Assembly (NCBI GenBank): GCA_025201765.1
Contig: MU623362.1
Span: 62,001 to 126,000, forward strand
Origin: Daldinia sp. FL1419
Taxonomy: Eukaryota; Ascomycota; Sordariomycetes; Xylariales; Hypoxylaceae
Length of the DNA stretch: 64,000 nt
Reading direction: 5' to 3'
Shown: positions 1 through 12,758 of the stretch, one piece after another
Numbering within the stretch: position 1 is the first letter of the stretch
Layout of the letters: every line of letters begins with the position of its first letter
Notes under the pieces: model-generated
Told to the model about the DNA's origin: nothing
The model's database searches: none
Seen by the model: the letters and a program-made list of their open reading frames with translations, nothing else
Made by a program: the position numbers and the translations under genes

Positions 1-2409
1 TTGCCTTTCTATGCCCTGATTGAAACTTGGTCCAAGTCCGCCGCAGCCAAGAATATTCCCGATATTCGCAAGGCTTCCTATCCGGTGCGGCAGGTTGTCG
101 TCATCTTCTGCCAGTTTTCTTGCATTGCTTCGCCCGTCAACGCGGTTTCTATATTTGGTCTCAGCTCAGCGTGCCAGTAAATGAACAAACATCGTGCGAT
201 TAGAGTCACATTCCTAATCCCGCGGCTGGGATCGACAACCACGAGTGAAAACGAGCCTTAAACGAGACACAGGACCGATGCAGGCCGCCAAAAAATAAAA
301 AAAATAAAAAAAAATAAAAAAAAGAGAGAGATCTATAGTTTTGGTTTGGACACTTCCCCATTATTTTAACCGTGGCTCACCAAGTATCGTGTAACCTATC
401 TCGATGCGTTATTTGGGATTAAAAGTTCCCAGATGAGCTGACGTGTCCCCAGAATGAGCGTCTTCGATGGAGAACAGGCGCAGATGCCCAACATTCGAGC
501 GAGGAAACTCCCGATCGTGAGGTGCTATTTTCGAAAGATTTGTGCTTGAAGAACTTACTAGTAATAGATCAAAGGACCCGATTTGCCTGAAATTTCTAAC
601 GGTTAGGTTTCTCGCTCATCTATGAACGCCCGAGCTGAGCAGACTTCTTCTAACACACTAGCATACAACTCCAAATTACAACAATGCAGTCCGCTCGAAA
701 CTTCGCCATTCGTCACGGCTTGTCTCGCTGTTCCGAGTCCAGTCCAAGTCTAAGCCTCCGCGAAACCATCGTGGCGCCCCAAGTCCTATGCAGTTAAGAG
801 AGTCACGCGGACCTAGCTAGCTTAGAGAGGCGTGTACGCAATTACAATAGTAGGTCTCTACGGAGCCTCATGCTCCCTTTTCTCCACCGTTGTGCTATCA
901 ATTTACAGCAAAGCCCACAGGATATACTTGCCACTGGGTGCTGGAATGGCCGTTGCCCCCTATACCAACAAATTTCATAGTCTAACCTAGCTACGGGTCG
1001 GGGATATAATCGTCTCACCAAACGCCGATCATCTTGCCTGCAGACACAGCGGTGCTACCTAAGCCTGACAGTTTCTACAGTTCGTGCAGATACACGAACC
1101 ATCGTGACCGTCTGTACAATTGCCACATGAGGCACTAGGTACAGCTCATATTTTGCATTGCCAATATATCATGTGAATTGGAAATTAGATATAATTAGAA
1201 CTAGAATACTCGTGCTATATACGAATAAACAGACTTATATTACTACCGATAGTCATGCATAATGAACATAGCGAACAATCTTAAAACTGTATACATGGTC
1301 GTACGTCAGCTAGCTAGCTCTAAGGCGATCGTATTTGCCACTACACAAATCGTGTCGCAGCGAAGAGCGCTTCGCCATCAAGGCAGGCATCTAAATAATA
1401 AAAATAGCTCTTCCCGAGACTGGATTGAGCAGTTGATACGAATGCCCAAGCCTTTGCCGTGGGAAAGCAGTCTCCCATGGCCGGAAATTATCCTAGACGG
1501 GTAGGGTGCATGCGTCGTCCAGCAGTGCGTTTTGACATTCTACGAAGAAAAAAAAAAAAAAGTCTTATGCATAAACACCATCCCTTACTTCAAAGCCTTA
1601 CGCTACGAGTATCAACCGTACGGCTCTGGGAGCAGCTTAACCCGACGTTACTCGAGGACTAATTCAATATTTCCAACGGAACTTATAGGTGCCTAGGTAA
1701 ATTTCAGTGATCGAGCTCAGACAACCCGAGCATAAGTCATGAATCGATTACACCGCCACCGTCAATTATACACCCGTCCAAAATTCATAATAGAAGCAAA
1801 AAGCATCTTATCATTCATAACATAAGTTATATACAAGTGATGCTACCTACAAGCTCTCTCTCCACGTCGCGACGAGCCGGCGAGAAACGCCCCCTTAAAT
1901 GCAAGACAAAGACAGACAGTCTATTAAACTCCGTCTTGGCACTAGACACTCCTAATCGTGACTTGCGTGGTCGGCCAAAGATGATGCTATGCTATTTCCG
2001 CCCTTGGAGCCCACCAAATAAATAACCTGCTAACCTGACAAGACATGCATGCCCTCAGAGACCCCAGTGCCCCTGCTGTCCCTCCCATGAGACAAGTCGC
2101 CGTGCCGTTATTGTCGTAATGCATATCGGTCATTCTTGGTAAGGGTAATCCTATGTATAGATGCTATAATGTTTCCTCAGAGGGAAATTATGTTAGACCG
2201 TCGTAAATACTTCGTGTTGTACCATAACTGCGTAGACACGTATTCCATTATGACCTGTGCGAACTGCCAGCAAGTAGTAGCTTACTGGATAATGTAATTT
2301 ACAGGTATCAAGACTGGCCCTTTTGCTATTAACAGGTCCGGACGAAGACCTTTATCTGGAATGTTCCCGCTTCGTTGATATTTAGAAACTAGCACTCGGC
2401 GTAGACTAG
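1..2409. other. Intergenic, no gene recognised
   Basis: No reading frame here exceeds about 80 codons. None of the short frames shows a recognisable motif or can be joined to a neighbour by plausible splice sites. The stretch holds A-rich tracts near 292-326 and 1549-1560 and otherwise mixed sequence. The ubiquitin protease gene on the minus strand ends at its right edge, so its right part should contain that gene's 3' untranslated region. Confidence 0.6.
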
Positions 2410-5400
2410 CTAGGCGAGCTTGATTTTATCGTCCTCCCCTATGTGAATTTCGGCCGCGTCTTCGGAGCGCGCGTCATTCTCGCCCCCCGGCCCAACTTCG
2501 TGAATAGTATTCTTCTGATCCCAAATTTGGTGCATATCATCCTGGGTCATTTCACCACAATAGTCGGGAGGTGGGATTTCACTATACGGGGGTGGGGTAG
2601 CCTCGGGCTGTGATAATTCATAATGCGACATGCCTGGGTAATTTGGCTCGTGGTCTGCCTCGAAATCCATATCGCGGGGGCTGAGCACCTGTTCATCCCC
2701 AGATGAATCATGTTGCGCTACATCTGAAGCAGCACCAGAGTCGAGTTGACTTTCCGAGGCGGGATTTTCAATGTCCGCAATATCGCTAGGCAGAAGGTTA
2801 TCAAAACTCCAAGAATTACCGTTTGTCAGTGGCTGAAACCCCCCTGGTTGCACTGTATCGTCATCGAGGTCGATGCCTTCATCCTCTTCGATGCTTCGAT
2901 GGATGTCCCCGGAAGGATGTTCAAGAACATCATCGATGGTCTTGATATTCCAATTGCTGCCCGCGCTATTCAGGGCGAAGCCGTTCGTCGATTTACCACC
3001 AATGCTTCCGCGCGGGTGAGTAGCTCCTGCTCCTTGTAACGCGCTCGACGACCCATTCCGGGAGAAGCCCTCGTCGAGACGCTGACCTTCCCCCGAATCA
3101 GGTAGTTCACTGTCGTCGGAATCTCCTTCGAACTTCTGTAGGATTTGCTGGAAGCGAGGACCGCCAAGGGGGATCTCGGATCGTCGACGATAAAATAGCA
3201 AATATGCAGACGAGTCCACGATCCTATCGGGAGATGCTCGGGATACAGATGAATCTAAATTGGTTAGTAATTTCCAACTGGATTTAGTTAGGTCGTACAT
3301 ACCATTATATGTGTACCATTGTCCGTCTATAAAATTCTTTGCATGGGCAGTATAGTGACCACCCCCCAGGCCGCCCCAGTGACAGTCTACCCCAATCAGA
3401 TCGTAAACCTCCTGTTTTCCGTCCTCCTTCTGAAGGACCCGTGATGTTATATCTAGGTTCTCTAGAGGGAACTCGACTAAGACTTCTAACTTGTCTCTTC
3501 TAAAACCGCTAGAGCTGAACCTCTTCAAATGAATGACGAGGATGTCCGGGGTCTTCCATAGGTCAAACTTTTTGCTTGCACGCCTGTGCTCTTTGCAGCG
3601 GGGACAATACCACATGTCCTGTTCAGAAAGGATTTCTTCTCGCTCAAATTCGTCGAGACATGCCTCAAGAGTGATGCCATGCTTACGACGCCTAGTACGA
3701 GCTGCCTGGGCTTTCTCCAGCTCAGGATCCGGCAGAGTTTCACAAGAAACCCAGGTTGCGAGGGGGGAATCGTTTGCAGTATCAGCGAATATGTTGTTGT
3801 AAGCATGTTCAGACCAATCGACAACGAGAGCTTCCCTAAGACGGATTAGAGGACCTCCATCAGCGCTAGGCTCGCTCGTGTTAAATGTTTCCTCAAGTTC
3901 TACATTGTGTTGCTTTTCCTTCGATTGACGCTGTTTTAGCTTCTTTTTACCCGCCTTGCCGTAAATCTTCTGGTTTTTATGCTTCTGCTGCCTATTTTTG
4001 CCTTTAGCCCGCCCGTTCTGTTTAGAGCGGTGATGGTTCGGCTGGTCACATATCAGTACTGAAGTAAGACAACCGCTTTTGGTGATTCTAAATTTTTTGT
4101 TTATCCAATAAGAGTTGTCTCTACACACCTTGATTATTGGGCTGGGATCCTCGTCGTCGCTTTCATCTTGCATCCGCGTGAAGGAGTGCTCGGTACTTCG
4201 TCGAGGCGCCTCGTCTGAACTAGATTCCTCGTTGGAGGCTGTGCCGTTGGTTGCATTGTCAAACTGGTCCTCCGACAAACACTCAGCGGATGGAATTCTC
4301 AGGGAGAGTCTTGGGCATTGCCTGTCGTCGAAGATGCCGTTCATTCCAGTCGGCAACGCTGCTCCTGGTTCTGAGGCGTAGCACATTTCAAACAAATTCT
4401 GAAGGTCAGCGGGGAGGAACGACCCTGGTGTTATCCAAGCCGGCCTCTTGTGACAAAACTGTTTGCCCGTTGGGTTGCTAAAAACGAGTTAGTGCTTCTT
4501 GCTAATCTTACTATGTATTTGACATACCTTCGGGTCTCGCCATCTTTCATCTGTACGTCAACCAAGTCATCTTCACCTTTAACGGACTGGGCAACGACTC
4601 TACCTTCGTTAGAGGAACCTGCATCGGAGCCCATTCCTATGATGTCGAGGTCAGTGTTATCTGAACCGTCTGACTCCTCCCCACGCGCGAAGAGAAGATG
4701 TCTTGTGAAAGTTGCGACCTTCTCTAAGACCTTGCGGCGGATAGCATCCTCGCTCTTCGCTTCTTCGGGTGTAATAATGATAAAATGGGGGGGGCAGCCC
4801 TGTGTCCATCTGGAGTTGTGGAAAGTTGTTTTTGAAGATAGCGGACGTCGGTGAAAGACGGGTACAAGCATTTTTTCGGCTTGCTCGTCATTCCACGAAG
4901 CTGAGGCGTTAAGTTCATCTTCATCAACCATGGATCTAACTGCGACTCCATACTTCTGCTGCTTTTTCGGCTTGGAACCGCAGTTAGTAGGCGTCGTCTC
5001 CAGCTCGAAAAACCAGACGTTGTCGTTGTGTGTGATCTCTTCTGAAACGGCAGAGTAGTCAGTGTAGTATTTATAGAACTTGCCTTTCCACTCTTCCGCA
5101 CCAAACAGGCGTTCAATCGGCACGCCGGTTTTGGTAGAGAGAAACTCCTTAAGAGATTTTATGCTGGCGTGTTTATCGAGCTCTACCCTAATATCGACCG
5201 GTCGGTCATTCAGGGGGAAGAACTTGATTGTGTGACTCCACTTATTTTCCACGGGTAGAGGCAAGGTTAGATTGTTGAACGGATCAAATGTGATACTAAC
5301 CTTCCGGCACTCGGGACAAACCAGCGTTGATTTATATAAACCAGTAAATAGATCGCCTATAACAGAGTCGTCGCGTTTCTTAGTGATGTCCCATACTTTA

Positions 5401-7460
5401 TCCGCCATCTCTCGGATTGCGGCTGGGTCGTTGACCATTTCGTCAGTAGAGTCCGGCTTCTCGATATAAGGCTTCTTCTTAATCCGGCTGAGATCTTCTT
5501 GTAATCCATCCAGTAAAAAACCAAGAAACTCTTGTGAATCCTGCTGACCATAACCAGAAAAACCTGTAGAATATCGGCCGATTGTGGTTTTAAACTGGCG
5601 GGGCGAGACGGAGCCAGGTGATGGGTCCTTATAAATCTCCTTCAGTAAATGAGCATAAGCAGCAGCCACTTCCCCATTGTGAGAGAGGACATTTTCCTTA
5701 TTGAGCTCCAATTCCCATTCTCCCGAAACGAAATATTTGGTTAGTTCCTCGACGCTCCTGACACATTGAAGAGCCGCGTTCATGTAACAGGTATTACCTA
5801 AATTCGCCAATCCCACGCAGCCGGCAACCTTACCAGATTTCGTTCTACCACGTGTGAAAATTCCCTGGGATATCGGGCTTGTTCGTCCACTTTTGGCGTT
5901 CCGGTTTTGCACAGTTAGATTGGTAGAGCTGTTTCTGGATGGTAGCGATGTTCGTGCTTGAGAAGACGTCAAAGTTGATGTCCAGGTAGTAGCGGTTTCG
6001 TGAGGATCTAAGACGATGGCTTGATCCTGCGCGATGCTAAAGAAACTTAGCGTTTTAATGGATTTCTGGATTGGTTGGTCCGTTCGATCGGCGCAATCAA
6101 TGAGGCATCTTTCTGAACCCTTCTCGAGAGCTAGAAATGACTCAACATCTAAGAGGAGATGGTTCCAGGCTTGAAAGGTATTAGATGACACGTTATATTT
6201 AGAAGAGGAAAGAATGGGTATTGCCTTACGTGATGTTTCGCCAACAGGTGGCTGTAAAACGCTCCAAGCTCGAACTCTCTGCGCTAAATCTATTCCTGCA
6301 ACTCCTTTTGCTTGCCTCAGGAAAACCTGAAAATATGTCGAGCGACTGCACACTAGTCTTGAGGGCGGTGGGTTCTTGGCTTTCAAGGATGCTTCAATTG
6401 GTAGCGTGCTGATAGCAGACCAAAGTCGATATATCGTGAGTATAGGTGGATGCCACTCCCACATGACATTTTTGCCATCATCCGTTGTAGCGTGCGCCAA
6501 ACGGCGAATAGGTATTTGTCCCTCTAATAATCCAGGCCATTTCATAAGTAGATCCCATGCATTCTTTGGGAAAGGTTCAAACTGTTCAGTGTCGTAACCT
6601 AACCTTAGCCGAACAAACTTTTTCTTTAGAATATCATCTACACCATCGCCGACACAAGGGTCATCTATAACCTCTAAAACGATGTCCGAGTTGTCTACTG
6701 GTGGTATTGAAGTCCAATCCTCGACTGTGTGTTTTGGCGATAGATCATCCGGCACGTTGGCCAGCCATGATCTTGACACCAAAAAACATTCTTGGCCTTC
6801 TGTTAGTGGACTTGTATTTTGCTCTTCGACAAACGCTCTAATGGCCTTTACATGGGCCTCTATGGATTCCGGTGGTTGGCGTGCTTCAAAGTGTGAGATT
6901 AGCTTGCGTCGCTTGATCCTGATCGCGATCGACCTACTTGATGATGTGTCCATCGGCTGGGTGGTCTCTTCAGCCGTTGCATTGGCAGGATCATTTACTG
7001 CGGGGTCTGCACTAGTTGCGATATGACCGTTAAGTTGTTGTTCGGATTTAGATGCATCCGGGGCGTCAGACGATGGTGCCGTAATCATATCGACATCTTC
7101 GGCTACATCTTGATCTGCAATATCAGGTTCCATACTGGAGGCACGTCGTTTTAATGGGGAGGAGGCTCTATCTGGAAAGTCGGCTGCTCCGCCCATGACC
7201 GCACGATGATAGGTAGTTTTCGTAAACGGCGAGCTGGCTCTCCCTGAATAAATATTAGAAGAGGCGGTGCCGAATTCGAGCGCTGTGTTGTCGGGACCAC
7301 AGTCACTATCGATTGTTAGTGCGGCGCAGGCACCTGAGGGGGAGCTTGCGGCGGATGAGGTGTATTCGGCGTAACTAAGGGAGCTCGTGTTGGTTTGCAA
7401 TCGAGGTGGAAGACTTGACGCTGGCGGAACAGAATTAGCACGGCCAGTGTTGGCGGTCAA
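2410..7460 (-). CDS. Ubiquitin carboxyl-terminal hydrolase, DUSP + USP (Ubp12-like)
   Basis: A cysteine protease that removes ubiquitin from proteins. Residues below are counted from the codon at 7460. A DUSP domain lies at about 205-320. The catalytic Cys box GLANLGNTCYMNA has Cys near 558, and QQDSQEF is near 640. Zinc-ribbon cysteine pairs occur at VCPEC and, in a later exon, at WYCPRCK. The His box GGGHYTA lies in the last third. Introns read by eye are 4527-4478 (joins GETR to SNPTGKQFCHKRPAW), 4128-4042 (87 nt, stop-free) and 3302-3255 (48 nt, stop-free; removal restores WYTYNDSSVS). The C-terminal tail is acidic and Ser-rich. The true start is unresolved. The codon at 7460 is TTG, the frame stays open upstream to about 7641 without an ATG and is then closed by a stop at an acceptor-like TCTAG, so an upstream exon probably carries the start. 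The first in-frame ATG is at 7196. Confidence 0.9.
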
Positions 7461-9512
7461 ATTGTCGTAAGAGGACGAGTAAAATGAATAGCTCGGATCG
7501 GCGTCTAATTCACAGGACGGTAAAGGCGTATCCGAGGAATTGCTACTGTCTAAGCTATCGTCTTTAGCAGTAAATGGGCGGTTTGTAATCTTCCGTTTCT
7601 TTGAGGAAGACGTCTTGGCGACGAGCTGCTTTGAGCAGCTCTAGAAGATTCAGTGGGAATGTGGGAAAGAAACGTTGCGCTTATGAGCAAAGAAGCCGTA
7701 TGAATGTGTAGAAGTAAATCTTACACACACAAGACTTGTTCGTTTGACGCGAAAGACGTATGCTCATTGGTTGATTATGTACCTTTTATGAAGGGAAAAT
7801 CTGACTTTCCGAACAGACAATAACTTTTATGTACCTTCTTTTTCTTTTCTTTTTTTGGGACGGTTCCAATAAGTATATGCCCGCTACTTTGTTAGATGCA
7901 AGTGGATAAAATTAATCCTCAAGCCACTGAAGTTTGGCTACTTTCTGTGAAGGTAAAGTTGAATTAACTTTGATTCGGCCAATAATCCAATAATTTCAAC
8001 GTTAACCGTTAGAATCTTCTATTCCTTGTTGAAAGATGAAAGGAAAGTGAAATTTCTTGTAACTTGGGATGGATGCACGCAAATTATGTCGCAGTTGTGG
8101 TGCTGAAATATGCGGCGGTCAATCTCCTGCCTGGATGCCGCTATTGAATATCGCAGCAATGAACTTTGGGGGGGTTCGCCTCGAGAAGAAAAAAAAATTT
8201 ATTCAATGTTCCAATGGAAGGAAGTAGGTAGGTAGGTAGCCAACTGTGTTGTATGGATGTACCATTGCACTACAAAGGCAGGCAAGGTACCAAGTTTGTT
8301 AGTAACTACCTTAGCGGGTACGGATCCGTACCTACCTAGAAAGTACAGAGGGTACAGAAGGTATAGAGGGTTAGCTAGGTACTTAGGTACCTTCCACTGG
8401 TTCTGATTGGCAAACCCTAGGTGACCCAAGTGAGGTATTCGCCTTTTAATATTGATTGTTAATCCACCCAGCCAAGATAGGTCTGCTGAATACAGTTATT
8501 GTGTAATAGATGGGCTTTGAAAATCACCTATAATTAAACTTCAAAGCGTGCGTGCTGTTTGGACCAAAGTGGTTATACCAAAATTGGAACAAATGAAGAA
8601 ATAAGAACAGGTGTGGGGCGTAGCGTCGTATCGATTGGATGATGTATTGATGTCAACAGTACAATATGTACTGTCCTGCATAGAGGGGAAAAGGTATGTG
8701 CGATACAAAAAGGCAAGTTCCAATGTGGCTACCGGGCAGCGCAAGACATAGATTAAGTAATTATCCCGTTAGATACTTCTTGCCAACGCGGGAGGTAAGT
8801 ATTGTATATGGCAAGAGCGTGTAACGAGCTAACCTTACATGATAGTTATATACTAACTAGTTATGCCTTTCTAGCACAATGCCTTTCTAAGAAGCAGGCA
8901 CAGTGTCTTAGTCAAAATAGGTAGGTACTTTGTTAAGTTAGGTACCTCCTAAACAACTACATACTAACCTTAATAAACACCATTTTTTAAGCTTACTTGA
9001 ATAACCCTATTTCTCGTTTAAGGGCTGCAGGTGGCTACTTGCAGTATCACAACATTGAAGTAAATACCCGTGATTTATGACATTGTTTATCAACCTCTCA
9101 TGTCCTTTGAGTGGTGGAAATCAGGTGCCTAGGTATGCTTATACCTATGTACCTACCTATGTATTTTGACTCTTCATCCTCAGGTAGAAACAGGTACATA
9201 TCATCCCTAGTCATAGGTAGGTCTGCAGTCTACCTTTAATGATCCCCAAGTCTCAACCTTTTCCTTCCTTGATTTTAAAAACACACAAACCGCAAACCAG
9301 TTCTAAACAATCCCCGCCAAGCCAACCCTAGAGAAGGTCGAAAACGTGCATGATCTATCCTCTCACACGATGCCATTTCACTAAAGCATACCGTATTACT
9401 ACTAGCCTTTCTTGTCTAGAACCGAATATGCTGTAAATGTACTATGCAAATTAGATGGGTATAGCACTTTGCGTTCTAATTTCTACCAAACGCTTCCTCG
9501 CTGAACTAAGTC
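7461..9512. other. Intergenic; 5' region of the ubiquitin protease gene and 3' region of the M16 peptidase gene
   Basis: About 7461-7640 continues the open frame of the ubiquitin protease and is probably coding or part of its first exons. The rest has no convincing exon. A CCAAT motif on the minus strand near 7765 is placed as a promoter element of the protease would be. Several TAGGTA/TACCTA clusters occur (8224-8390, 8920-8945, 9125-9230). Confidence 0.5.
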
Positions 9513-12500
9513 TCAAAGCTTGGAATCTATCTCCTCAAAGTCTCCAAGGTCTCTGACCGGACGAGCTCCTGCGGTCACCGAGAGCCTTGCTTTGAAATCC
9601 CGCACATTTCGTATCAAGACTGGCTCTGTACCATTCGACCAATTTGTAGTTGTATCTCCGTTGGTCGATTCCTCGGCCTCCTTCGCTTTAGGACTAACAC
9701 CCTGAGCGACGAGCTGCACGACTAGTTTTGCCCGCGTCGGTGATGTAGGTTTGATATATGTTGAGTAAAACTCTATCATTTCCGACTTCGTAAGTTCCTT
9801 AACTTGGGCTGCATCCCGTTGAGCTGTCCGTACTGTTAGTTGCTTGTCATGACTTGTGGAAGACGATAGTAGTATCATACCTGACTCAAAATCATAATAT
9901 TCATTGCTTATATGCGTCCAGTGGCGGCCAGTCTCCTGATCCAAGTTCTTTAACTTTTCGAGGCGCTTGATTATCACACTCCTCTTGTGACTTTCAAAAT
10001 CCGTGTCGCTCATATTCTCGAGAGAACTCGTCTGTGCAGCTAGGAAGGAGTCGATTCGAGATTCCAGGTACTCGGTAGTGCGCTCGCTCTGTATTATAAA
10101 GCGAAAACCGTACGTAGTAGCAGAGCTCCGAAGGCCACTAAAGACGACGTAGCCAAGTTGCTCTTTGGTCCGTAGCTGATCAAAAGCTGGCTCGTGAATT
10201 ATTTGGTCAAGAAGCTGGGTCTTCGCACGAATCATACGATCTCCTTTATCGCCTATGTGAAGATAGTACTCGATGCAATGGTTGACGTTTGCCGGATCCT
10301 TAAGGGTCTTCCTGAAAAGATAGTTTGACCCTGGAGGGAAATCTAACGATCGTATGATACGCCATTCTTCCTTTGGTAGAACCCTGGGCTTTAGTATCTT
10401 TTCAATCATATCCGTCAATTTAAGGGCGTCTTCCTTATACACATTTCCGTGAACGTAAGCCTCTATGTGTAGTTGCGACATGATTTGCTTGTAGAATTGC
10501 CTGACATCTTCGGCTGTAATTCCGGGCAGTACAGCAACCAATTGCTCCACTACGTAGTCATGTTCGGATGTAAGCCACGAGACATAATCGCCAATTTGCG
10601 TGAAAGGTTGTTGCAGTTCACAATTCTTGTAACCACGAGTCAATCTCTCCTTAATGATCTCAAATCTTTCGTCCTTGACCTCAAGGTCTCGCATCGTGAT
10701 TAGGACTTGCTCCAGTAATACAGGAAGCTTATCGTTGTAACCGGAAACTTGGACAAACAACCCCCGAGAATCAAGACTGACGTTGTACTGTAACCCAGCA
10801 AGCTCGGCATCATAGGAATATTCCTCTAATGCATCCCGTACTAGGTCCGTGAACAACTTTGATTTGACTGAGTTATCCGCCGAGGCAAATATGATCGGAT
10901 TCCTAATGCTGACGATCAAATTGGCCTTGGGCACCCAGAACGTGTCATCTTTCTTGTACCACGTCCTCGCCACTTCGTCATTTCGGATCACTCGGGGCGC
11001 TAGAGCTGGACGTTCAACCTCTTTCTTCTCAACCTCGAGTTTCGTCGGGATGAATTGATTTTTGTGCGGAAGATGTAGTGCGGGGAGGCGGTCCTCCGAA
11101 GTGCTTTCCAGGGCCTTGGCAATCTCGGCTAGGAAATCTTCGGGGATGTTCTCGGCCTTATACTCCGTTCCGTACCACTTCTCCTTCTGATCCCAACCTC
11201 CCGGGAAGTCCCGGGACACAATAGTCATTCTGAAGTTATCGGGTCTTAGCAACTGTATTCCTTTAACGATGGCTTCTGGGTCGAATTTGCGCAAGCGACT
11301 TTGACCACTAAGCAACCATTCTCGGGGCAAGGGTTTTTGCATCACCGCACAGATCCTACTTGTGAAACGGCTAGCTGGTGTCTTTTGCTTGAATTTGAAA
11401 TCCACATCCGCCATTCCCTTCTGCTCTTCGAAGATCCACTCTTGCGGTGATGTTTCTTTAAGAAGTGATATGTACTGGAAGAATACTTTGACGACCTCTT
11501 TATAATGCTTTAGCCCCTACATTGAAATGTTAGCAGGCAATGCTTTTATAGAACCAGGGGAGCTTGCCTCTTTTGTTAATCGGATCTGACAGTCAAAAAT
11601 TCCGGGAGTGCCTGGGCATATCTGATAGGCACCGGCGCTGAGTGAGTTAGCCCAGCCCTTCGATTTTAGGTACGCCATTATACTGCCAGGGCCCTCGTGG
11701 CCAATTAGGTGACTTATGTATCGACTCGGCTGAGTTTCGTAAAGGTATTCCTCGTCTAAAAATGGAAAATAGAGATTTAATTCTCTAGAATCCATGACCG
11801 GCTTTGCAAAACATTGCATAGATAGGAGCTCTTTCGTGAACGGAACTTCGGTTTCCCACCGGTTCTGTGGAAGGTTCTTGTTTGGTACACCAGAGAAGAG
11901 CTCAACAACCCACTTCTCAAGTGTATCAAGTGGTTCCCGGCCCAGCACGCAAAGTTTCATCCTGTTTGCTGAGTAGTGTTTCTCGTGGAAGTCTATAAAC
12001 TTTTGCCGCACATCTATGCCTTTAGATTCTGGCTCGGTCTTAAGAACCTCAAAATTACCTGTCGAGAAATGACAGTAAGGATGCTTAGGGTTAGATAGAG
12101 ACTTCTCTAACTGGTGGAGACGCCACTGGTCACTCTGTAGATTCTTCTTATTTTCCGAGTCGACGGCACGTAGCTCGCGGTCCAACGTTGATGGTAGGAA
12201 CAGAGGCTCGATGAAGAATTGAGCAAACCTATCCAGGCCACCGAAAAGGGGAGATAGATTCGTTTCAGAGGGTTCCTCGCCATTGCTCGGCTTCGCAGCA
12301 ATATCGAAGAAGTAATTGGTCGAGGTGGCTCCCGTATAAGCATTCGAGCTCCCCGAGTGAGAAGAGAGGTATACATTATATGCATTCTCTACTGGGTATT
12401 TTTTGGTACCCATGAATAGAAGCTAGAGTCCATCTTATCAGTCAAAGTTTAATTGGGTAGTTTATATTGGATCTTTTCCGGCATGACTTACATGTTCCAC

Positions 12501-12758
12501 GGCATGAGCCATTCCTGGCATATCATCTTCATCACTGAAGTTTCCGACGTTGACGTCTAATGCGGCGCTGGCCTTATCCGTTTCGGGATCATGGACTAGT
12601 AACACCTCTAGTTGGTTAGATAAACGTATAACGCGATACGTCCGGTCGTCTAGCGAAGGGACCTCCAACTGGTCGGCGATCCGCTCGACTGGTTGCTGTA
12701 GATGATCCCGCATCACGACGCCTGACGTAGGCGCGTCCTGCGACGGTGTGGAGCTCAT
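9513..12758 (-). CDS. M16 metallopeptidase, insulin-degrading enzyme / Ste23 type
   Basis: A zinc peptidase of the inverzincin family. In yeast its relatives Ste23 and Axl1 mature the a-factor pheromone, and in animals IDE degrades small peptides. Exons are 12758-12492, 12422-11568 and 11516-9513, giving 1041 aa, close to the usual family size. The zinc motif HAVEH ends exon 1 exactly, and exon 2 continues LLFMGTKKYP. The third zinc ligand is the Glu of AVDSENKKN. The conserved SSHSGSSNAYT segment follows the zinc site. Intron 1 is a normal GT-AG intron (69 nt). Intron 2 (11567-11517, 51 nt) has a GC donor, and removing it gives RLTKEGLKHYKEV as in the family. The protein ends in Ser-Lys-Leu, a type 1 peroxisomal signal. 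The ATG at 12758 is the only sensible start. Confidence 0.93.

Noticed and set aside
573..582. 10-bp match (acccgatttg) to the terminal repeat of the AT-rich element
   Set aside because: The match does not extend to the element's end and has no partner. A 10-bp match is expected by chance in a window this size.
11517..11567. A GT donor (GTTCTA) as alternative to the GC donor in the M16 peptidase
   Set aside because: It shifts the frame and hits a stop within a few codons, and loses the conserved segment.
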